Source: an uncultured Holdemanella sp. (GTDB lineage: Bacteria; Bacillota_I; Bacilli_A; Erysipelotrichales; Erysipelotrichaceae). Taken from it: a DNA stretch of 40,378 nucleotides. The translations under genes and the position numbers were made by a program. This document shows, piece by piece, positions 32,169 through 40,378 of the stretch (position 1 is the stretch's first letter; every line of letters starts with the position of its first letter). The stretch spans positions 1-40,378 of the forward strand of contig NZ_CAKVMR010000013.1 of the NCBI RefSeq assembly GCF_934772795.1, read 5' to 3'. A model generated the notes under the pieces. That model saw only the letters and a program-made list of their open reading frames with translations, did no database searches and had not been told where the DNA came from.

Positions 32169-34446
32169 GACAGTGCAGGATACCATCCCAGTAGATTCAG
32201 TCTATAAGGATGGTATTTTTCGTTCTGGAAACAGATACACAAAGAGTTATAGGTTTTTGGATATTAATTATAAGATTGCATCAGGAGAAGATAAAAATAA
32301 TTTATTTCTAACATATAGTGATCTACTAAATTCTTTTGATCCATCTGTAATGACGAAAATTACCATTAACAATCGAAAAGTGGATATTAAAAAATTTAAA
32401 GAAGATATTTTAATTCCATTAAAGGAAGATGGTTTGGATAAGTATAGAGTTGAGTACAACGATATGTTATTGTCCAAATTAGCTGAAGGTGATGATATTA
32501 TCCAGGAAAAATATATTACTGTTACAGTTTTTAAAAGTAATATAGAAGAAGCCAGATTTACTTTTTCTCGTATAACTGCAGAATTTTCAACTTTATTTTC
32601 TAGACTAGGAAGTTCTTGTATTGAATTGGATGCAGAAGAACGGTTGAAGATATTGCATGACTTTTATCGTAAAGAAACGGAGGAATTCCAATTAGATCTA
32701 TCCGATTTAGCTAGGAAAGGACATTCTTTTAAAGATTTAATTACTCCAAGAATGTGTAAATACCACAATAAGTATTTTGAATTTGATGGTAAATATGGTC
32801 GTGTTCTTTATTTAAATAATTATCCTGGTTTTTTGAAAGATGAATTTGTATCAGAGTTGTGTGACTTAAATAAAAACTTGATGTATTCAATGGATATTAT
32901 TACAGTGCCAACAGATGAGGCAGTCCGAGAAGTAGAAAATAAATTCCTTGGTGTTGAAAAGAATATTACGGATTGGCAAATGAAGCAGAATCGTAATAAT
33001 AACTTTTCAGCAATCATTCCATATGATATGGAATTGCAACGTAAAGAATGTAAGGAGTTCCTGGATGATTTGATTGTAAGAGATCAAAGAATGATGCTTT
33101 GTAACATTACGGTTGTGCATTTAGCTGATTCTATTGAAGAATTAAATAAGGATACAGAAACATTGAAGGCTGTAGCTCGTAAATATGTTTGTGAATTGGA
33201 AACATTGTATTTTTCAAAAAGGCAATTAGATGGTCTACAAACAGTATTGCCAATAGGGGTCAACAAATTAAATATCACGCGCACTTTATTAACCGAAAGT
33301 GCGGCTGTATTCATTCCTTTTAGAGCGCATGAGATTATGCAAAAGGGTGGGGTTTGGTTTGGCCAAAATGCGATTACAAACAATCCTATTCTTTGTAACA
33401 AGGCATTGCTTCAAAATCCTAACTCTTTCTTTTTTGGTATTCCAGGATCCGGGAAATCATTCTTAACAAAAGAAGAAATTGAATTCTTGATCTTATCTAC
33501 AGATGATGACATTATCATTGCAGATCCAGAAGGAGAATATGATTCCATAATCAATGCTTTAGGTGGACAGATTATTCGTATTGGTACAAACAGTACAGAT
33601 TATATTAATGCGATGGAAATGGTAGAGGGATATGGCGATAGTGGAAACTCAATTGCCGATAAATCTCAATTTTTGATGTCTGTATTTGAAAATTTAGATG
33701 CTAATCATGGCGGTATTACACCAATTGACAGATCTATTATCGATAGATGTGTAACGCTAGTTTACCAGGAAGCAAAAACCAATGGCTATGTACCAACGTT
33801 AAAACATCTTTATAAAAAGTTATTGGAGCAAAATGAACCAGAGGCTAAATCTTTAGCTATTAAACTAGAATTATTTACAAATGGATCATTAAATATATTT
33901 GCTCATGAAACGAATGTAGATATCAAGTCTAGAATTTTATCGTTTAATATTTTTAATTTGGGAAAACAATTAAAAACATTAGGCCTATTGGTAATTACAG
34001 ATGCCATTATCAATCGTGTGAATGAAAACTGGAGAAAAGGGAAACGTACTCATATCTTCATTGATGAGATTCATGTTATTTTTGAAAATGAAGAAAGTGC
34101 AACATTCTTTGCCTCGGCCTGGAGACAATTCCGTAAAAGAGATGCATATCCTACAGGGATTACACAGAATGTTAAATATTTATTATCGTCTCAGCAAGGA
34201 ATTAGTATGTTATCCAATTCTGAATTTATTGTCATGTTGAATCAATCGGCAAACGATAGAGAAGATTTAGCTAAATTATTGAATATTTCAGAAGAACAGA
34301 TGAGCTATATTACAAATGCTCCTACCGGATGTGGATTGATTAAGTATGGTGGATCTATAGTTCCATTTGTAAATAAGATGCCAAGAGGACTATTGTATGA
34401 TTTAAATACTACAAGGCCAGGAGATAAAAAAATAATTGTCCAATAA
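32110..34446 (+). CDS. virB4: VirB4-type conjugation ATPase
   Basis: A 778-residue hexameric ATPase that powers the channel. Walker A is FFFGIPGSGKSFLTKEE; Walker B is THIFIDEIHVIFENEESATFF; the ITQNVKYLLSSQQGISMLSNSEFIVML segment matches the VirB4/TraE C-terminal core. The N-terminal half is the usual VirB4 substrate domain. AAGGAG at 32094-32099 favours the ATG at 32110 over a TTG at 32104. A hairpin follows the stop. Confidence 0.93.
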   Translation: MIKSYERLKKQNKERIRVPRTVQDTIPVDSVYKDGIFRSGNRYTKSYRFLDINYKIASGEDKNNLFLTYSDLLNSFDPSVMTKITINNRKVDIKKFKEDILIPLKEDGLDKYRVEYNDMLLSKLAEGDDIIQEKYITVTVFKSNIEEARFTFSRITAEFSTLFSRLGSSCIELDAEERLKILHDFYRKETEEFQLDLSDLARKGHSFKDLITPRMCKYHNKYFEFDGKYGRVLYLNNYPGFLKDEFVSELCDLNKNLMYSMDIITVPTDEAVREVENKFLGVEKNITDWQMKQNRNNNFSAIIPYDMELQRKECKEFLDDLIVRDQRMMLCNITVVHLADSIEELNKDTETLKAVARKYVCELETLYFSKRQLDGLQTVLPIGVNKLNITRTLLTESAAVFIPFRAHEIMQKGGVWFGQNAITNNPILCNKALLQNPNSFFFGIPGSGKSFLTKEEIEFLILSTDDDIIIADPEGEYDSIINALGGQIIRIGTNSTDYINAMEMVEGYGDSGNSIADKSQFLMSVFENLDANHGGITPIDRSIIDRCVTLVYQEAKTNGYVPTLKHLYKKLLEQNEPEAKSLAIKLELFTNGSLNIFAHETNVDIKSRILSFNIFNLGKQLKTLGLLVITDAIINRVNENWRKGKRTHIFIDEIHVIFENEESATFFASAWRQFRKRDAYPTGITQNVKYLLSSQQGISMLSNSEFIVMLNQSANDREDLAKLLNISEEQMSYITNAPTGCGLIKYGGSIVPFVNKMPRGLLYDLNTTRPGDKKIIVQ

Positions 34447-34452
34447 ATACAA

Positions 34453-34486
34453 AAGACTCATTAAAAAATTAGATTTAATGAGTCTT
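34453..34486 (+). terminator. Hairpin after virB4
   Basis: A 13-bp perfect stem (AAGACTCATTAAA/TTTAATGAGTCTT) with an 8-nt loop, followed by GTTT only. It is a weak terminator, so some read-through into the hydrolase gene is plausible. Confidence 0.6.
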
Positions 34487-34498
34487 GTTTATGTATAA

Positions 34499-34573
34499 AA
34501 TGTTGAGGTATCAGCTAATTCAGAACAAGATATTTTCGAATACATCAACAAAGTTTTGGAACAATTAAAGTAA
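34499..34573 (+). pseudogene. Possible gene remnant between virB4 and the hydrolase
   Basis: A 24-codon frame without a start (NVEVSANSEQDIFEYINKVLEQLK, then TAA) has the composition of a protein C-terminus and follows a stop codon directly. It may be the tail of a deleted gene. Weak evidence. Confidence 0.2.
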
Positions 34574-34607
34574 GCAAGTATTAAAGATGTTAAAGGGGTT
34601 GATGTAG

Positions 34608-36089
34608 ATGAAAGATATAAAGACAAAACAGAAAGTACTATCCATAAAGACAAAGAATGTTAAAGGGAATGTGAATCATTTTATTAAGCAGCAAACGATT
34701 CATACAAGAAATAAGGAAGAAGATAAAAAGGTAGAACAGTCTGTTAAAACAAATCCGAATGTACAAGCTACGAATAACGTTAGTGAAGTCGCTAAGCAGA
34801 CGTTTATAGAATCAAAGCAGCGTGCTACAAAATTTATTAAACATAAGCATAGAGAGTATAAGTTCAAAACTACAGATAAGAAGGCATTAAGTGAATCAAT
34901 ACCGGTGAGCCATCAAAGAATTACTTATGTATCTAAGGCAAAGCATCATGTTGTAAACAAAATAAATACTTCTAAGATTAAACAAACAGCGGATAAAGTA
35001 GTAACACAACCGGCTATTAAGAGTACAAATAGAGCAATAAAAACATCAATAGAAGTGGTCAAGAAGAGTGTATCAGCGATGAATACACTTTTTTCTTTTG
35101 GAACAGGATTGATTTTATTACTTGTTGTTACTTTGTTTATTGGAACATTTAGTGTGCTGGCACAAGATGGGGGATCAAATAGTGAAATTGTTTCTCTAAG
35201 TGATGAAGTTATTGCGTATGAAGATACAATTCGAAAATATGCAAAAGAATATGATATTGAGGATTATGTCACATTATTACAGGCAATTATGATGCAGGAG
35301 TCAGGAGGGAAAGGCAATGATCCAATGCAGGCAAGTGAGTCAGGGTATAATACAAAATATCCTAGAGTACCTAATGGAATTACGGATCCTGAATATTCTA
35401 TTGAAGTAGGAACACACACTTTTTCTGATTGTTTAAAGAAAGCAAAAGTAAAAAATTCATCCGATACAGAACGTATATATTTGGCTTTGCAAGGATATAA
35501 TTATGGCTCTGGCTATATTAAATGGGCAATTCGTAATTTTGGTGGATATTCCAAATATAATGCACAACAGTTTTCTGATAATAAAAAGCAAGAGTTAAAT
35601 GTATCCGGCTATGGTGATCCTTCTTATGTTGATCACGTTATGAGATATGTAGGGATTACTTTTAGAGGAGGTACAAATCCTAATTTTAATAATTTAGAAG
35701 CCTGGGTGACAAGGAATCCTTATGCACAGGCTGGATTATATGGACAATGTACATGGTTTGCTTGGGGACGATTTTATGAATTATATGGATATGATCCAGG
35801 TTTTAGCGGTGATGGAAGTAGTTGTGTGAAGGAATTGGTGGCAGCACATCCTGATAAATTCGAACGATCTTCTTCGCCAAAAGCCGGTGCAGTGTTCTCT
35901 GCTATTGGACATAATCATGTTGGTATAGTCATTGCAGTAAAAGATAATACCATAACTGTTCAAGAAGGAAATCTTGATGGTATTACAAATACATTTCAAG
36001 ATGCAAAAAAGGATTGGCAAACAAAATCCTATACGTTAGATCAATTAAGATCTATATATGGTGGAGTGGTGTTTGCTAACCCAAAGTAA
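34608..36089 (+). CDS. Lysozyme-like and CHAP peptidoglycan hydrolase of the mating apparatus
   Basis: A 493-residue bifunctional hydrolase that opens the wall for the channel, like Tn916 CwlT. The cytosolic N-terminal 160 residues are basic and low-complexity; one membrane helix follows (TGLILLLVVTLFIGTFSVLA). A lysozyme-like domain carries the catalytic Glu in MMQESGGKGNDPMQASES. The C-terminal CHAP domain shows Cys in GQCTWFAWGR and His in GHNHVGIVIAV. GGGGTTGATGTAG precedes the ATG. It is the last conjugation gene in the window. Confidence 0.9.
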   Translation: MKDIKTKQKVLSIKTKNVKGNVNHFIKQQTIHTRNKEEDKKVEQSVKTNPNVQATNNVSEVAKQTFIESKQRATKFIKHKHREYKFKTTDKKALSESIPVSHQRITYVSKAKHHVVNKINTSKIKQTADKVVTQPAIKSTNRAIKTSIEVVKKSVSAMNTLFSFGTGLILLLVVTLFIGTFSVLAQDGGSNSEIVSLSDEVIAYEDTIRKYAKEYDIEDYVTLLQAIMMQESGGKGNDPMQASESGYNTKYPRVPNGITDPEYSIEVGTHTFSDCLKKAKVKNSSDTERIYLALQGYNYGSGYIKWAIRNFGGYSKYNAQQFSDNKKQELNVSGYGDPSYVDHVMRYVGITFRGGTNPNFNNLEAWVTRNPYAQAGLYGQCTWFAWGRFYELYGYDPGFSGDGSSCVKELVAAHPDKFERSSSPKAGAVFSAIGHNHVGIVIAVKDNTITVQEGNLDGITNTFQDAKKDWQTKSYTLDQLRSIYGGVVFANPK

Positions 36090-36857
36090 AAGTGGCGGGA
36101 AATTATCATCTCCAAATATTTTATTTACAAGTATATTTTAAATGATGAAAAACTATTGTTACAAAAATTATTAACATTTTGAATATAACGAATGGTTTTG
36201 TTGCTTTGCACTTCGTACTCAATTAGCTAAAATCAAAAATGTAAAAAAACCTTATCTAAACAACGTTTGGCTATTTTACTATTGGAATGTTAAACTCCCA
36301 AAATGATTCATTTTAATGCTTTTTATCTTGACATTATTAGCATATCTATGTGAGAATTAATGTAAAGATAACGTTATCTAGCATTCTCATAATAATTTAA
36401 AAGAATATAGATTATTGAGCAGAAAGCAATAAAATTTTATGTATTAATATTTTTTATGATTGTAGCTTATTTGTGTATCAACTAATTTATGACTATATAA
36501 AACGAAAGATTTATATGAGGAATAGTTTATCTCAGAATGTAGTCATTGGTCCAAAAAATTGGTATTAAAATTCCACTGCTTACCAGTGTTAAGAAGTAGG
36601 CTTGGTTTTATAAAGATTATTACGATTGATATAAAATCAGTAGATATATTTTTCAGTCTCAAAATATATCGTATCTTCTGAGTTTATTATCGTTATAGCG
36701 TGCCAGATATAGGTAAAGTATAGAAAACATAATAGAATCAGAATCAACTGATTTAATCATCAAAATAAGCAGAAGATACTTAAATAAGAACTTAATGGTG
36801 AATTTTTGTCTATTGATTATGTAATACAAACTAAAGAAAGAATAACAGGAGGAGAAA
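36090..36857. other. 770-bp AT-rich region without a convincing gene
   Basis: No ORF here has both an RBS and protein-like composition. A 43-codon frame without a start (about 36175-36308) reads ...ALRTQLAKIKNVKKPYLNNVWLF... and may be a gene remnant. There is a TTGACA promoter with an operator-like palindrome (36328-36389) and an inverted repeat GATATATTTT/AAAATATATC at 36643-36670. The region may hold a small RNA or decayed cargo. Confidence 0.5.
36328..36389 (+). promoter_or_regulatory. Orphan promoter with a 14-bp perfect palindrome
   Basis: A consensus TTGACA (36328-36333) is followed after 18 bp by an extended -10, TGT-GAGAAT (36349-36357). Just downstream lies AGATAACGTTATCT (36366-36379), a perfect palindrome, enclosed by TGAGAAT/ATTCTCA (36351-36357, 36383-36389). 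No CDS follows for 470 bp. Confidence 0.4.
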
Positions 36858-37199
36858 ATGAAAAAACTACAGAGACTTTCTATAATCATGCTTTCTATAA
36901 TCGCACTTGCTTTCCCATTTTCAATATTAGCGGATTCTAAAAATATTTCTCACAATAGCAAAATCAGTTTACAATACGGAACTGCTGAAACTTCGTGTTT
37001 GGATTCAATTGGAAGTTATTGGCTATTTGGAAAAGCATACAATACTAATAATTATATAAGCGGTTCTATTATTTATAATGGTTCGATAATGGCATCTGGG
37101 CAAAACGGTAAATTTAGTACTGAATTCAGTGTAAATTGGAATCCAAAAACAGCTTATTCGCACTCACATATTGCCTCTTCAGGATTAAGAACTAGATAA
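36858..37199 (+). CDS. Lactococcin 972-like bacteriocin precursor
   Basis: A 113-residue secreted peptide. Residues 1-25 form a signal peptide cleaved after SILA. The mature part is Ser/Asn/Tyr-rich with SYWLFGKAYNTNNYISGSIIYNG and SVNWNPKTAYSHSHIASSGLRTR, the pattern of lactococcin 972-type bacteriocins, which block septum formation through lipid II. The two genes downstream are the family's usual partners. AGGAGG precedes the ATG. A terminator-like hairpin follows before the transporter genes. Confidence 0.72.
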   Translation: MKKLQRLSIIMLSIIALAFPFSILADSKNISHNSKISLQYGTAETSCLDSIGSYWLFGKAYNTNNYISGSIIYNGSIMASGQNGKFSTEFSVNWNPKTAYSHSHIASSGLRTR

Positions 37200-37201
37200 T
37201 C

Positions 37202-37236
37202 AAAAGAGTTCCCTTATCAATAAGGGACTCTTTTTT
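37202..37236 (+). terminator. Internal terminator in the bacteriocin operon
   Basis: A near-perfect stem of about 14 bp (37202-37216 and 37221-37235, loop TCAA, one bulge) ends in six T residues. It lies between the precursor and the membrane-protein gene, so partial read-through would keep the transporter below the bacteriocin in amount. Confidence 0.85.
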
Positions 37237-37254
37237 AGAAAGTTGAGATGAATT

Positions 37255-39375
37255 ATGAAAAAATTATCATACTTGCTTGTTGCTATCCTAAGTGTATATA
37301 TTTTTTATTCCGGATTCTCTTCCTTTTCTTCTGATCAGATAAACAGAATGGATTCTTTTGCCACTTCAATTGGACAAACAACTAATAAAAAAGTAACAGG
37401 ATTAAACCTACAATTTAATGAAGATTTAGTTTCAACAATTCATGAATATTGTGAAAAGACAAACAGTACAGGAATTATAGCAGTTCATGAAAATACTGAG
37501 GGGTTTATAAAAAAGAATTTAATCTATATTTATTCTGCTGATCCACAGGATTTGAAATCCCTATATATACGGAATGATCAAAAACGAATTAATTTTAAAA
37601 AGGATTCAAAGAATTATTATTCTACAAATCTAAATGATAAGGATGCATATAATTATATTGATTATTTAAATCGAGGCTATTACGGAGATTATAATGACAT
37701 ATATGAATTTCACACTTTAAATGATTTGTTGAATCGCACTCCAGGTTCTGAAATTATTACACTTTACTCTATTTCAAATTCAAATAAAACTTCTACAAGT
37801 CAAATGAAAGATTATTTTAAAGAATTTATCCCTGAAAATAGCCAAGGACAAGGTATCTCAGATGTTGAAATTGTTCCTTACTCTATGCAAAAAGAAAAAT
37901 TTTTGAATATGGTTTTTTTGAATGCAATATTAGGGACTGCATTGATTTTCGCTTTTATTTTTCTGAAAGATAGAAAAGAAATAGTGATACGTAAAATGCT
38001 AGGAAATTCAAACAAGAAAATTTTTATATCACTATATACAAAACATATCGCAATCTTATACGGTCTATTTCTTTTCTTAGAAATTATTTTATTCGCATTA
38101 TTTGTTGGCCCTTATAGACCATGTGCTTCTTTATTCTTATACTATCTAATCAATGAGGGAATTAAGCTACTTTTCAGTTTAATTATGATAGGAATTATTT
38201 TGTTAATTTCAACGATAACCGTCAAATCAGTGAAGTATATAAAACAAAATGGTACTCAAGAAAATAAAACAGTTCTATCATTGGTCTTGAAAGGAATTCT
38301 GATTTTTGTTTTATTTCCTGTATTCTTAACAAACTGCGCGGATTGGATAGAATCAATACACTATCTCTATATTTTGAATTTGAATGAAAGTCAAATGTCG
38401 AATAAAATTATAACAAACGGCATATCTGTGTCTTTAAATGAGGACTTATTTTATTCATCTGAACTTGTTAATAAACTGTATTATTATATGCAGGAACATA
38501 ATGGAATATATGAGGATTTCGATATAAACAAACAAATTGACTTCTTAAAAAATCATATGGACAGTGATTTAGAAATACCTGTTTCAAATGAAATACCATA
38601 TATAGTTGTAAATAATAATTATTTAAAAGATTATACGATTCGCGATGAATTCGGAAATCCTTTAGATTTTAATCAGATAGAAGAATCTATTTTACTGATA
38701 CCTGAAAATTATTCATTCAATCAAGATCAGATAAGCTATTATTCAAATTATGAAGATTGTAAGGTAATTCGAATCGAACCAAATCTTAGGTTTGTAAGAC
38801 ATATGCCTTATGTAGAAAATACGAAAGATTTAGAAAAAATAAATCCGGTAATTTTTATAGACCATAATTGGATGGAAAATGCAAGGGTTTCAACTGATAA
38901 TTATTTTATCCCAATCGATACAAAAAAAAGTGTTTCAAATTTTAAAAGATTTTTAATTCAGAACAATATGGACAAAAAAGTAAATTTTTATTTAAGTGAT
39001 TCTTATTTTGCACAGGTCAAGAACAAAAAAAAATATGAATTGATTTCATTAACTATACTAATCGTTTTAATAAGCATAATTTTATTTGTTTACCAACTTC
39101 AAGCGATTGTCATTTTCTTGTTTGAAAAAAGATACTATTTGTCTATTCAATATCTTTTAGGGAAATCTTTCTACGAAAGATATTCATTATACTTAAGTAT
39201 AAATATATCTCTTTATCTATCGGTGATTATTTTCTATGCATTATATTCTAAAAGAATATTAGAATCTTTTGAAATTGGCCTTTTAATACTTGGAATAGAT
39301 TTGATATTTACCATTTTAACGTTAAAGAAAAAAGAATATGCTGAATGTGTAGATTCATTGAAAGGAGCCAGATAG
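37255..39375 (+). CDS. Bacteriocin-associated integral membrane protein (DUF1430 type)
   Basis: A 706-residue membrane protein with an N-terminal helix, a large outside domain, a cluster of helices at about residues 217-375 (MVFLNAILGTALIFAFIFLKDRKEIVIRKMLG, IAILYGLFLFLEIILFALFVG), a second outside domain and C-terminal helices. The RKEIVIRKMLGNS segment resembles FtsX/MacB-type permeases. DUF1430 proteins accompany lactococcin 972-like genes and are thought to export the peptide or give immunity. It is followed 2 bp later by its ATPase. Confidence 0.8.
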   Translation: MKKLSYLLVAILSVYIFYSGFSSFSSDQINRMDSFATSIGQTTNKKVTGLNLQFNEDLVSTIHEYCEKTNSTGIIAVHENTEGFIKKNLIYIYSADPQDLKSLYIRNDQKRINFKKDSKNYYSTNLNDKDAYNYIDYLNRGYYGDYNDIYEFHTLNDLLNRTPGSEIITLYSISNSNKTSTSQMKDYFKEFIPENSQGQGISDVEIVPYSMQKEKFLNMVFLNAILGTALIFAFIFLKDRKEIVIRKMLGNSNKKIFISLYTKHIAILYGLFLFLEIILFALFVGPYRPCASLFLYYLINEGIKLLFSLIMIGIILLISTITVKSVKYIKQNGTQENKTVLSLVLKGILIFVLFPVFLTNCADWIESIHYLYILNLNESQMSNKIITNGISVSLNEDLFYSSELVNKLYYYMQEHNGIYEDFDINKQIDFLKNHMDSDLEIPVSNEIPYIVVNNNYLKDYTIRDEFGNPLDFNQIEESILLIPENYSFNQDQISYYSNYEDCKVIRIEPNLRFVRHMPYVENTKDLEKINPVIFIDHNWMENARVSTDNYFIPIDTKKSVSNFKRFLIQNNMDKKVNFYLSDSYFAQVKNKKKYELISLTILIVLISIILFVYQLQAIVIFLFEKRYYLSIQYLLGKSFYERYSLYLSINISLYLSVIIFYALYSKRILESFEIGLLILGIDLIFTILTLKKKEYAECVDSLKGAR

Positions 39376-39377
39376 TT

Positions 39378-40022
39378 ATGAAGAAAATTGTAGAATTAGA
39401 TTCGATTCAAAAGAAATTTAAAGAGAAAGTAATCTTTGATTCATTTTCTTGTACCATATATGAAAATGAGTTTGTTGCAATAATTGGAAAATCCGGGTGT
39501 GGTAAATCAACATTGTTAAATATGATTGGCTTATTAGATAGTCCAGATTCAGGAGAAATCATTTTGTTTGGAGAAAAAGGAATTAAGCCATTTTCAAAGA
39601 AAGCCACTTTACTCTTAAAATCAAAAATAGGATATTTGTTCCAGAATTTTGCATTAATCGAAAATAAAACTGTATACGAAAATCTACAGATGGCAATAAA
39701 TGAAAAAAATAATAAGACCGTAAATAAGTACATTGAAGACGCGTTAAAAAAAGTTGGCTTAAATGGATATTCAAAAAAATTCATTTATGAATGTTCTGGT
39801 GGAGAACAACAACGTATAGCCCTTGCTAGATTATTAGTTAAGCCATGTGAATTGATTTTAGCTGATGAACCAACCGGATCACTAGATGAAGAAAATAAAC
39901 AAATTGTTATAAAACTACTCAAAGAATTTAAAAAAGAAGGATGTACAATTATAATGGTTACACATGATATACAATTAGCTGAAGAATGTGATCGCGTGAT
40001 AGATTTGAATGGTTATATCTAA
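39378..40022 (+). CDS. ABC transporter ATP-binding protein of the bacteriocin system
   Basis: A 214-residue ATPase of the MacB/LolD type. Walker A is GKSGCGKST, the Q-loop is FQNFALI, the signature is CSGGEQQRIALARLL, Walker B is LILADEPTGSLD, and the switch His is in MVTHD. AAAGGAG 10 nt upstream favours the ATG at 39378. It would energise the DUF1430 membrane partner for peptide export or self-protection. Confidence 0.92.
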   Translation: MKKIVELDSIQKKFKEKVIFDSFSCTIYENEFVAIIGKSGCGKSTLLNMIGLLDSPDSGEIILFGEKGIKPFSKKATLLLKSKIGYLFQNFALIENKTVYENLQMAINEKNNKTVNKYIEDALKKVGLNGYSKKFIYECSGGEQQRIALARLLVKPCELILADEPTGSLDEENKQIVIKLLKEFKKEGCTIIMVTHDIQLAEECDRVIDLNGYI

Positions 40023-40054
40023 GGGTAATCCGCAATTAGATACCAGCTAGATTA

Positions 40055-40131
40055 AAAGTTGTAGGGTTTAAAATACTATGAGTGTTTTAAGGTTATTGCT
40101 TTCTAAAAGCAAAATCCCTATGACTTTTTTT
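40055..40131 (+). terminator. Terminator of the bacteriocin operon
   Basis: AAAGTTGTAGGG (40055-40066) pairs fully with CCCTATGACTTT (40116-40127), using two G-U pairs, around a 49-nt loop holding an inner TTGCTTT/AAAGCAA hairpin. A T-run follows. Confidence 0.6.
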
Positions 40132-40145
40132 ATATATTCATAATA

Positions 40146-40178
40146 AAAGAGTATCACTTGTTTATGGTGATACTCTTT
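40146..40178. terminator. Hairpin in the right-hand intergenic region
   Basis: A 12-bp perfect stem (AAAGAGTATCAC/GTGATACTCTTT) encloses a 9-nt loop. It has A residues before it and T residues in its 3' arm, so it could end transcription in either direction. Confidence 0.65.
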
Positions 40179-40210
40179 CGTAACTTTGGTTTAAGTGGGA
40201 AATAAGGTAT

Positions 40211-40239
40211 AAAAAAAGCACCTGGCAAATGCTAGGTGC
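40211..40239 (-). terminator. Minus-strand terminator for a gene beyond the window
   Basis: GCACCT/AGGTGC with an inner GCA/TGC extension follows a run of seven A on the plus strand, which is a T-run for leftward transcription. It suggests a leftward gene to the right of 40378. The remaining bases to the end hold no convincing gene, only a 20-codon leftward remnant (about 40232-40295). Confidence 0.65.
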
Positions 40240-40378
40240 AATCTTTGACAAATGGTGGTCTCAGTCGGAATTGAAAAGCGCTTTTGTTTAGAGTGGATTA
40301 TATTGTTGTTTCTGCTTTATATAAAGGTACAATAATTTAATGAAATGCATAAAATCCTATGACTTTTATCTGCTTTTG

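Larger units (their letters stand above)
8208..40378 (+). mobile_element. Integrative conjugative element, Tn1549/CTn-like, right end not in window
   Basis: From the broken tRNA onward the genes are those of a conjugative element: ParA, SSB, ParB, ArdC-like, TOPRIM, MobC, MOBP relaxase, PcfB, VirD4, VirB2-like, VirB6, PrgI, VirB4 and a lysozyme/CHAP hydrolase. Cargo comprises a sortase/adhesin pair, two toxin modules, an ATPase/TOPRIM pair and a bacteriocin operon. The gene set matches the FATA-type secretion systems of Gram-positive ICEs. No integrase or excisionase is present, so the right boundary lies beyond 40378. The left boundary at about 8202-8208 is inferred from the tRNA. Confidence 0.8.

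Noticed and set aside
36659..36889. Leftward 76-codon ORF in the gap before the bacteriocin gene
   Set aside because: It has no RBS, its composition is that of translated AT-rich non-coding DNA, and it overlaps the real bacteriocin start.

Overview
The window looks like an AT-rich Bacillota (Firmicutes) chromosome, probably a gut anaerobe of the Erysipelotrichia kind. That placement rests only on gene content, AAGGAGG-type ribosome binding sites and base composition. It has two parts: about 8.2 kb of chromosomal housekeeping genes, then about 32 kb of an integrative conjugative element (ICE) that runs off the right edge.

Positions 1-8160 are chromosomal. A sulfur assimilation cluster holds cysK facing right and metA, an O-acetylhomoserine sulfhydrylase (metY type) and an Rrf2/CymR-like regulator facing left. 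Together they make cysteine from O-acetylserine and homocysteine from O-acetylhomoserine. cysK has a strong promoter, a possible CymR-type operator and a 10-codon leader ORF with tandem Cys codons. Next come a Cof-type HAD phosphatase, a DUF308 membrane protein, a DJ-1/PfpI protein, a UraA-type uracil permease, tRNA-Arg(CCG) and a second HAD phosphatase.

The ICE appears to begin at 8208. There a tRNA-Arg(CCT) gene keeps its 5' half and loses its 3' half just after the anticodon. A complete tRNA-Arg(CCT) of different sequence lies 46 bp further on, possibly carried by the element as a replacement. The maintenance block follows (8646-10980): ParA, SSB, a zinc-ribbon protein and ParB. Surface and cargo genes come next (11241-18387): a secreted Ser/Thr/Lys-rich protein, a large thioester-domain adhesin with Cna-B/SpaA-like repeats, a class B sortase, a methyltransferase, a DUF3791/DUF3990 ADP-ribosyltransferase-like toxin module, and decayed Fic and small-ORF remnants.

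The conjugation block (18429-36089) contains an ArdC-like protein, a TOPRIM primase-like protein, a RelBE-type toxin-antitoxin pair, several small accessory genes, a candidate oriT, MobC, a MOBP relaxase, PcfB (DUF3801), VirD4, a VirB2-like pilin, VirB6, PrgI, VirB4 and a lysozyme/CHAP wall hydrolase. This gene set resembles Tn1549/CTn-type ICEs. Inside the type IV secretion operon, between virB6 and prgI, sits a separate transcription unit encoding an ABC-type AAA ATPase and a TOPRIM-like protein. It has its own promoter with two covarying operator palindromes and its own terminator, and it is the best candidate here for an uncharacterised anti-phage system.

After about 770 bp without a convincing gene comes a lactococcin 972-like bacteriocin operon: precursor, DUF1430-type membrane protein and ABC ATPase (36858-40022). 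No integrase, excisionase or right attachment site is visible, so the element continues past 40378.
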